Shown here one piece after another: positions 6,368 to 10,207 of a DNA stretch of 10,207 nt. Numbering within the stretch: position 1 is the first letter of the stretch; each line of letters begins with the position of its first letter. The translations under genes and the position numbers were made by a program. The notes under the pieces are model-generated. The model was not told the origin of the DNA and ran no database searches. It saw only the letters and a program-made list of their open reading frames with translations. Source of the DNA: Bacillaceae bacterium UBA7792 (GTDB lineage Bacteria > Bacillota > Bacilli > Bacillales > Cytobacillaceae); NCBI GenBank assembly GCA_002480735.1, contig DLCS01000271.1:1-10207 (forward strand), in the 5' to 3' direction.

Positions 6368-6435
6368 GCCTCATGTGTATGGGTGAACGAGTTTTGCTCG
6401 GTACGAGCAACTTAGTGAACACATACGCATGAGGC
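6368..6435. repeat. Two-part hairpin (structured RNA or mobile repeat) upstream of the VanW gene
   Basis: Outer arms: GCCTCATG-T-GTATG (6368-6381) pairs with CATAC-G-CATGAGGC (6422-6435), 14 bp with one G-U wobble. Inside, TTGCTCG pairs with CGAGCAA around loop GTA (about 6394-6410), and the word GTGAAC occurs on both sides of the inner stem. No T run follows the right arm, so it is not a standard terminator. It matches no riboswitch or T-box I can recognise. A dispersed palindromic repeat or a 5' leader structure of the VanW gene are both possible. Confidence 0.6.
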
Positions 6436-6482
6436 GGCAATAAGATCAACTACAGATAAAAAAGAGATAATGGGGAGAAAAA

Positions 6483-7454
6483 ATGGGGAAACTTCATTGG
6501 AACAGTTTGTTGATGGTTGTGGCTATTGTCGTGATGCTTTCTGGATGTATGAAGGTGGAAGCGACGAAGCAGGAGAAAGAGATAGGGACATTGCCTCATA
6601 AGGTGGCACAAGTTGAAAGAGATTTGGAGAAGGCACTCCCGGTTGTGATTGATGTGGTGGATCCGCAAACAGAGGAAATTGTCCAATCCTTTATTCCATG
6701 GGAGATGGACCTGGATATTCATGATGAGGCCTTTAAAACGGAGCTGGAAAAATGGGCAAAGGAACTGGCAAGGGGAACAGATTCAACAACCGGCTATGAC
6801 CAAAAAATGATTCAAGACAGAATCGGTCCAGACGGGCAGATCATAAAAGGCAAGCCGATGGTAATCCTGGACGAAGCGGAATTGGTTGAAAGGGTATTGA
6901 ATGCCACTCAAACTGGGGGAACGGTTGAGCTGCCGATAGAGGTTAAAGAAAGCCAGTATAATCCTGAAGAGGTCGCAAATTTAGACGAGGTGGTAGTCGC
7001 TTCCTATACGACTTATTTTGATAGTGGCGTTACTGGGAGAGCCAAGAATATTGAGATATCAGCTTCAGCGATTAATAATGTAATACTGGGTGTAGGGGAT
7101 CATTTTTCTTTTAATGAAGTGGTAGGCCCGCGCGATCAAGCGAACGGGTATCAGAAGGCCATGGAAATCGTCAACAAAGAGCTTGTGGAAGGGATAGGTG
7201 GAGGGGTTTGCCAAACATCTTCTACTTTATTCAATGCGATTGATCAAGTAGGTGTCGAGTATCTGGAATGGCATCATCATTCGCTTAGTATCGGCTATGT
7301 GCCTGCTGGAAGAGATGCGACCGTTTCTTATGGGGGATTGGACTTTCGATTTAAGAATAAAAAGGAAGTTCCACTTTTAATAAAGGCTTATGTGAAGGGT
7401 GGATCCTTGACTGTTGAAATAAGAACCTCGAAGGCCAATGCGGAAAAACTGTAG
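6483..7454 (+). CDS. VanW-domain lipoprotein
   Basis: 323 aa. The N-terminus is a lipoprotein signal: K3, hydrophobic core LLMVVAIVVM, lipobox L19-S-G-C22, so the mature protein should be lipid-anchored outside the membrane. Residues about 25-170 form a poorly conserved, charged region. The C-terminal VanW domain (about 175-315) shows SYTTYFDSG, FSFNEVVGPR and the hallmark G239-G-G-V-C243-Q-T-S-S, then HHHS and a PAGRDATV stretch. VanW domains occur in vancomycin-resistance clusters of the vanB type and in many envelope proteins of Firmicutes (B. subtilis YoaR is one); the biochemical role is unknown. No van genes, peptidoglycan-binding or G5 domain are present here, so a resistance role is not supported. 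GGGGAG at 6472-6477, 5 bases before the ATG. It is a single-gene unit with terminator. Confidence 0.9.
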   Translation: MGKLHWNSLLMVVAIVVMLSGCMKVEATKQEKEIGTLPHKVAQVERDLEKALPVVIDVVDPQTEEIVQSFIPWEMDLDIHDEAFKTELEKWAKELARGTDSTTGYDQKMIQDRIGPDGQIIKGKPMVILDEAELVERVLNATQTGGTVELPIEVKESQYNPEEVANLDEVVVASYTTYFDSGVTGRAKNIEISASAINNVILGVGDHFSFNEVVGPRDQANGYQKAMEIVNKELVEGIGGGVCQTSSTLFNAIDQVGVEYLEWHHHSLSIGYVPAGRDATVSYGGLDFRFKNKKEVPLLIKAYVKGGSLTVEIRTSKANAEKL

Positions 7455-7478
7455 AAATTAATATGAACAGACAGGATG

Positions 7479-7511
7479 AGAAAGGCTCAGGGAATTCCCT
7501 GGGTCTTTCTT
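7479..7511 (+). terminator. Rho-independent terminator of the VanW gene
   Basis: AGAAAGGCTCAGGG (7479-7492) pairs fully with CCCTGGGTCTTTCT (7497-7510) around loop AATT, with two G-U wobbles. The T tract is short and partly within the right arm (TTTCTT), so termination may be incomplete. Confidence 0.75.
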
Positions 7512-7534
7512 AAATAGAAATATTGGTTCTCAAG

Positions 7535-7563
7535 TGTAAAGTTTATGATAGAAATAGTATAAT
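7535..7563 (+). promoter_or_regulatory. Sigma-A-type promoter of the aminotransferase gene
   Basis: -10 TATAAT (7558-7563) with TGTAAA (7535-7540) 17 bases upstream as a weak -35 (3 of 6 positions). It lies 37 bases before the start codon, directly after the VanW terminator. Confidence 0.65.
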
Positions 7564-7600
7564 AGGGTTAAAGAAATAGAAAGCCGAGGAGGATGGGATT

Positions 7601-8764
7601 ATGCGTAACAAGGAAATGCTTTTAATACCTGGGCCGACACCGGTCGTCGATTCGATTTATGACGCATTAGCGAGCGAAACGAGAAGTCATACGGACCCAC
7701 GATTTGTTGAGATCTATAAAAATGCCATTGCAAAAACAAGAGAAATGTTTAAGACAGATGGAGAAGTATTTGTTATTTCTGGCTCTGGAACGATAGCGAT
7801 GGAAATGGCACTTGTGAATACGGTTGCAGCAGGGGAGAAACTTTTAGTCATAAGTCATGGCTATTTCGGAGATCGCTTTATCAAATTGGGAGAAGCATTT
7901 GGTATTGAGATTGATGTTCTACAGGCAGAGTGGGGAACACATGTTGATCCGAAGGCTGTAGAGGAGAAGCTGGCAACAGGAGGCTACAAGGCGGTAACCA
8001 TTACTCATGCTGATACATCAACTGGGGTTGCAGCAAACCTTGATGTGCTAGTTCCCGTTGTGAAGAAATATGGGGCACTTGTGATTCTTGACGGAGTTTG
8101 CGCCACAGCAGCGATGGAAGAAGACATGAGCAAAGCCTATGGTGATGGAAAAATTGATGTCGTCCTAACGGGTTCTCAAAAGGCAATTGGAGTACCGCCG
8201 GGCCTAGCAGTGGTTGCTTTTAACCAAACGGCTCTCGAGGCTCGCAAAAAAATAGAAAAGATCCCTGCCTATTATTGTGATATATACAATTGGTTACCAA
8301 TTATGCATGATCCTTCTAAATATTTTGCAACGCCTCCAGTAAATCTCATCTATGCTTATGATGAAGGAATGAGATTAGTCCTTGAAGAAGGAATGGCTGC
8401 GCGCTATGAGCGTCACACCGCTTATGGACGAGCTGTAAGAGCTGCACTTTCTGTCTACGGTATGAAAGCGCTAGCGAATGAGGATATCGCAGCGGCAACC
8501 TTAAGCTGCATTCTTTATCCGGAGGGAATTAATGACGGGGAATTCCGTTCTGCTCTTGCTGGGAAAGGACTTATTGTTGCGGGAGCACTAGCCCATTTAG
8601 CTGGGAAAGCCTTCCGCATCGGCCATATGGGAAATACAACAGTTGAAATGCTTGAAAAGGCAGTTGTCTTAATCGGAGAAACATTGAACGAACAAGGGCT
8701 GTCTGTAGACATCAATCAGGGAGTTGAGAAGTTCAAGGAAGAGGCTTTGACTGTTAGAAATTAA
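7601..8764 (+). CDS. Class V aminotransferase (alanine/serine-glyoxylate type)
   Basis: Cytosolic PLP enzyme of fold type I, 387 aa, full length for the alanine-glyoxylate/serine-pyruvate aminotransferase group that also contains B. subtilis PucG (ureidoglycine-glyoxylate aminotransferase). Seen: N-terminal LLIPGPTPV substrate loop, phosphate-binding S60-G-S-G-T64, D164 in VILDGVCA under the pyridine nitrogen, PLP-bound lysine K194 in TGSQKAIGVPPG, and C-terminal FRIGHMG, whose Arg anchors the substrate carboxylate. GAGGAGG (7586-7592) is 8 bases before the ATG; its own promoter and terminator make it a single-gene unit. No purine-catabolism, serine-cycle or photorespiration genes are next to it, so the amino donor (alanine, serine or ureidoglycine) cannot be assigned from context. 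Glyoxylate as acceptor is the family expectation. Confidence 0.93.
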   Translation: MRNKEMLLIPGPTPVVDSIYDALASETRSHTDPRFVEIYKNAIAKTREMFKTDGEVFVISGSGTIAMEMALVNTVAAGEKLLVISHGYFGDRFIKLGEAFGIEIDVLQAEWGTHVDPKAVEEKLATGGYKAVTITHADTSTGVAANLDVLVPVVKKYGALVILDGVCATAAMEEDMSKAYGDGKIDVVLTGSQKAIGVPPGLAVVAFNQTALEARKKIEKIPAYYCDIYNWLPIMHDPSKYFATPPVNLIYAYDEGMRLVLEEGMAARYERHTAYGRAVRAALSVYGMKALANEDIAAATLSCILYPEGINDGEFRSALAGKGLIVAGALAHLAGKAFRIGHMGNTTVEMLEKAVVLIGETLNEQGLSVDINQGVEKFKEEALTVRN

Positions 8765-8783
8765 TAGAATAGGTAGAAGAGAG

Positions 8784-8810
8784 GGAGAATCTAGAGATGG
8801 TTCTCCTTTT
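8784..8810 (+). terminator. Terminator of the aminotransferase gene
   Basis: GGAGAATC (8784-8791) pairs with GGTTCTCC (8799-8806), one G-U wobble, loop TAGAGAT, followed by TTTTCT. Modest stem and short T run. Confidence 0.72.
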
Positions 8811-8864
8811 CTGATGATCTAGGGTGATTGGAACTTGAATAACTAAATCAATCAAATGTTGAGT

Positions 8865-8871
8865 AGAGGTG
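8865..8871 (+). promoter_or_regulatory. Ribosome binding site supporting a GTG start at 8879
   Basis: AGAGGTG lies 7 bases before GTG 8879. No ATG follows in the frame near the N-terminus, and the protein from GTG begins directly with the conserved (M)YLTVKETAEYL helix, so the GTG start is favoured. The same AGAGGTGC word is used before the YjiH-type gene. Confidence 0.75.
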
Positions 8872-8878
8872 CTTTTTT

Positions 8879-9109
8879 GTGTATTTAACGGTAAAGGAAA
8901 CAGCAGAATATTTGTCAATTTCTGAAGTGGACGTGAGAGCTCTTATCCTATCGAAGCGAATCCGAGCTCTTTTTGATGGGGAGCAATATCTTATCAATAG
9001 AGAACAATTTAATACTCACCTCAAGCAGGTAGAAAAATATAAGGAATTAATAGAAGAAATTCTTAACGAACCTATCCCAGTGGATATCGATATCAAGGAT
9101 GAAGATTGA
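8879..9109 (+). CDS. Excisionase-family helix-turn-helix protein, 76 aa
   Basis: Small DNA-binding protein with a MerR/excisionase-type winged helix at the N-terminus: LTVKETAEYLSISEVDVRALILSKRIRALFDGEQYLINREQF matches the HTH_17 pattern (helix, turn, recognition helix, two-strand wing with a conserved wing-end Arg-x-x-F). The remainder (about 45-76) is a helix rich in K and E with an acidic tail ending in DIKDED. Despite the family name there is no integrase, attachment site or phage gene near, so it is probably a chromosomal regulator or nucleoid accessory factor rather than a true excisionase (inference). GTG start with a good ribosome site. It is followed by a hairpin that likely ends transcription. 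Confidence 0.8.
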   Translation: MYLTVKETAEYLSISEVDVRALILSKRIRALFDGEQYLINREQFNTHLKQVEKYKELIEEILNEPIPVDIDIKDED

Positions 9110-9112
9110 GAG

Positions 9113-9195
9113 TGTCCGTACCAGATGGACAAAATAGCATAAATGTCCACGGTGCGTACCAGGTACCGCCTGTTTTTTTAGGCAGTATCTGGTAC
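9113..9195 (+). repeat. GTACCAG repeat cluster with terminator-like hairpin
   Basis: The words TGTCC and GTACCAG occur in the same order twice (9113-9124 and 9144-9162), with TGGACA (9126-9131) able to pair with TGTCCA (9144-9149). A second hairpin then forms: GTACCAGGTACCGCCT (9156-9171) with AGGCAGTATCTGGTAC (9180-9195), 16 positions with one wobble and one mismatch, loop mostly T. TTTT follows (9196-9199). It probably terminates the small helix-turn-helix gene, and its layered inverted-repeat build resembles a REP/MITE-type element. Confidence 0.6.
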
Positions 9196-9251
9196 TTTTG
9201 TTTGGTTTATGCATAAATATGAGCTTGTCTTATTTTTTATTCGAATTTTGC

Positions 9252-9280
9252 TTGCGCCGATGCGGAATATCCTTTATGAT
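9252..9280 (+). promoter_or_regulatory. Candidate distal promoter of the YjiH-type gene
   Basis: TTGCGC (9252-9257), 17-base spacer, TATGAT (9275-9280; 5 of 6 matches to the -10 consensus). It would give a leader of about 130 bases. Confidence 0.42.
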
Positions 9281-9326
9281 GGTACAGGTGAATTATTATT
9301 CTAATAAACTAATATTCTTTCGCGAT

Positions 9327-9365
9327 ATTCAATAAAAAGTACTACAACTTAGTCCTTTTTTGAAT
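9327..9365. repeat. Imperfect inverted repeat upstream of the YjiH-type gene
   Basis: ATTCAATAAAAAG (9327-9339) and CTTTTTTGAAT (9355-9365) are inverted copies apart from a two-base TA insertion in the left arm; spacer 15 bases. The right arm covers the -35 of the proximal promoter candidate, so an operator is possible. Being AT-rich it could also be chance. Confidence 0.35.
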
Positions 9366-9389
9366 AAATGATTGAATTTCTATCATAAT
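9360..9389 (+). promoter_or_regulatory. Candidate proximal promoter of the YjiH-type gene
   Basis: TTGAAT (9360-9365), 18-base spacer, CATAAT (9384-9389). Start would fall near 9396, very close to the ribosome site at 9400-9406. Confidence 0.38.
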
Positions 9390-9416
9390 ACTACTAACAA
9401 GAGGTGCATACATCTT

Positions 9417-10207
9417 ATGAATAGTTTTTCAAAAACTGTGGAGAGCTCTCATGAAAAATCTCCATTTTCGATGATGATTTTTCTTAAATTCTTAATTCCA
9501 TCTATTATTGGGATAGCGCTGTTTATGGTACCTGTGAAAGCAAATGGTGGGATTACGATTCCAGTTGCCCTAATAGCGAACCAAATTACCACTCATTTAG
9601 AGACAATAATTCCGACTATAACCGTTATCCTCATTTCTATATCTGTATTAGGTTCCATCATGGCCGTTCTGTTTAAACCGAGCTTTATTATGGAGAATTC
9701 TTTTCTGAAAAATTTATTTTTTGTAAACAAGTTCTGGTTCATCGTTCGTGTGATGGGAATGGTGATTTCGATCCTTACACTAACTAAAATAGGCCCAGCT
9801 TGGGTTTCTTCAGAGGATACAGGGGGATTGCTCTTATATAATTTAGTTCCTATTCTTTTTTCTGTATTCCTGCTAGCAGGCTTTCTATTACCGCTACTAT
9901 TAAATTTTGGATTACTGGAGTTTTTTGGGGCCTTGCTTATGAAAGTGATGAGACCTGTCTTTACATTGCCAGGACGTTCCTCACTGGATTGTATTGCTTC
10001 CTGGGTTGGAGATGGAACGATTGGGGTCATCCTAACAACCAAGCAGTATGAGGAAGGCTTTTATACAAAGAGAGAGGCAGCGGTTATCGCGACGACCTTT
10101 TCAGTCGTTTCGATTACTTTTTCGATTGCGATTATTTCTTATCTCAACTTATCTCAATACTTTGTTCCATATTATTTAACGATCCTCTTTATTGGTCTAG
10201 TTGCTGC
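9417..10207 (+). CDS. YjiH-family (nucleoside-recognition/GATE domain) membrane protein, 3'-truncated
   Basis: Open frame from ATG 9417 to the window edge without a stop (263 complete codons). AGAGGTG at 9400-9406 is 10 bases upstream. The protein begins with a short polar tail (MNSFSKTVESSHEKSP) and then shows several membrane segments: IFLKFLIPSIIGIALFMV, a long ITVILISISVLGSIMAVLF, FWFIVRVMGMVISILTL, NLVPILFSVFLLAGFLLPLLL, and two near the end of the window. The most diagnostic stretch is GRSSLDCIASWVGDGTIGVI followed by LTTKQYEEGFYTKREAA, the conserved YjiH/nucleoside-recognition core. Substrate and role of the family are not established; despite the name, nucleoside transport is not shown. 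The gene could belong to an operon continuing to the right. Confidence 0.82.
   Translation, partial: MNSFSKTVESSHEKSPFSMMIFLKFLIPSIIGIALFMVPVKANGGITIPVALIANQITTHLETIIPTITVILISISVLGSIMAVLFKPSFIMENSFLKNLFFVNKFWFIVRVMGMVISILTLTKIGPAWVSSEDTGGLLLYNLVPILFSVFLLAGFLLPLLLNFGLLEFFGALLMKVMRPVFTLPGRSSLDCIASWVGDGTIGVILTTKQYEEGFYTKREAAVIATTFSVVSITFSIAIISYLNLSQYFVPYYLTILFIGLVA

Larger units (their letters stand above)
6101..6482. other. Intergenic region, TraB to VanW genes
   Basis: 382 bases without a convincing gene. It holds the TraB terminator (6111-6141), an AT-rich stretch, an orphan AAGGAGG (6248-6254) with no properly spaced start codon, a possible extended -10 TGTGATAAT (6342-6350) without a good -35, and the 68-base inverted-repeat structure at 6368-6435. 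A minus-strand open frame across 6219-6449 has only a TTG start and no ribosome site. Confidence 0.6.
9110..9416. other. Intergenic region before the YjiH-type gene
   Basis: 307 bases without a gene. It holds the GTACCAG repeat and hairpin (9113-9195), a candidate promoter (9252-9280), an imperfect inverted repeat (9327-9365), a second candidate promoter (9360-9389) and AGAGGTG (9400-9406) before the next ATG. No riboswitch or purine-type box was recognised in the 130-base leader the first promoter would create. Confidence 0.6.

Noticed and set aside
6219..6449. Minus-strand open frame of 76 codons in the TraB-VanW gap
   Set aside because: Starts with TTG, lacks a ribosome site, and crosses the inverted repeat; the translation shows no recognisable domain.
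8835..8851. Second FNR-type site, TTGA...TCAA before the small helix-turn-helix gene
   Set aside because: The half-sites are 9 bases apart instead of 6 (the next TCAA gives 13), which does not fit Crp/Fnr dimer geometry.
9593..10042. 149-residue minus-strand open frame at the right end
   Set aside because: It is antisense to the clear YjiH-family reading frame, which runs off the window edge and has a ribosome site.
1..10207. CRISPR array, insertion sequence, prophage or anti-phage defence system
   Set aside because: No regularly spaced repeats, transposase, integrase or nuclease genes were found; the excisionase-like protein alone does not justify such a call.

Overview
The window looks like chromosomal DNA of a Bacillaceae species (Bacillus sensu lato, possibly the Neobacillus/Mesobacillus/Cytobacillus side; the genus is a guess). 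It is AT-rich, has strong AGGAGG-type ribosome sites, Rho-independent terminators after most units, and genes typical of that family (monofunctional proline dehydrogenase, TerC protein, TraB-like protein, VanW lipoprotein, YjiH-type membrane protein). All ten genes are on the + strand. No tRNA, rRNA, CRISPR array, IS element or phage block was found.

Layout. 2-859: 3' part of a proline dehydrogenase gene, then a repeat-like hairpin and a perfect 13-bp terminator. 1033-3927: a three-gene operon of a 68-aa heavy-metal-associated (HMA) metallochaperone, an atypical P1B-type metal ATPase and an FNR-like regulator, closed by a terminator that begins at the regulator's stop codon. 4076-4837: TerC-family Mn exporter. 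4928-6100: TraB-family membrane protein with its own promoter and terminator. 6101-6482: a 382-bp gap with a 68-nt two-part hairpin. 6483-7454: VanW-domain lipoprotein. 7601-8764: class V (alanine/serine-glyoxylate type) aminotransferase with a TATAAT promoter. 8879-9109: small excisionase-like helix-turn-helix protein starting at GTG. 9110-9416: gap with a GTACCAG repeat/hairpin and candidate promoters. 9417-end: 5' part of a YjiH-family gene cut by the window edge.

The most interesting unit is the metal operon. The ATPase has CPG instead of CPC in membrane segment 6, HH instead of the usual HP in the nucleotide-binding domain, and HEAS in segment 8, so its metal cannot be read from the standard motif table. 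Its regulator carries N-terminal Cys/His residues, a central Cys aligned with one of the FNR cluster ligands, and an E..SR recognition helix like FNR. A matching TTGA-N6-TCAA palindrome lies in front of the operon, 41.5 bases upstream of the start site implied by a plausible -10 box. The simplest reading is a self-regulated, metal- or redox-responsive efflux operon. Hairpin repeats resembling REP/MITE-type elements occur at 860-898 and, inside this operon, directly before the ATPase ribosome site.

The other genes appear to be independent housekeeping units. TerC and the ATPase both handle metals, but a terminator separates them.
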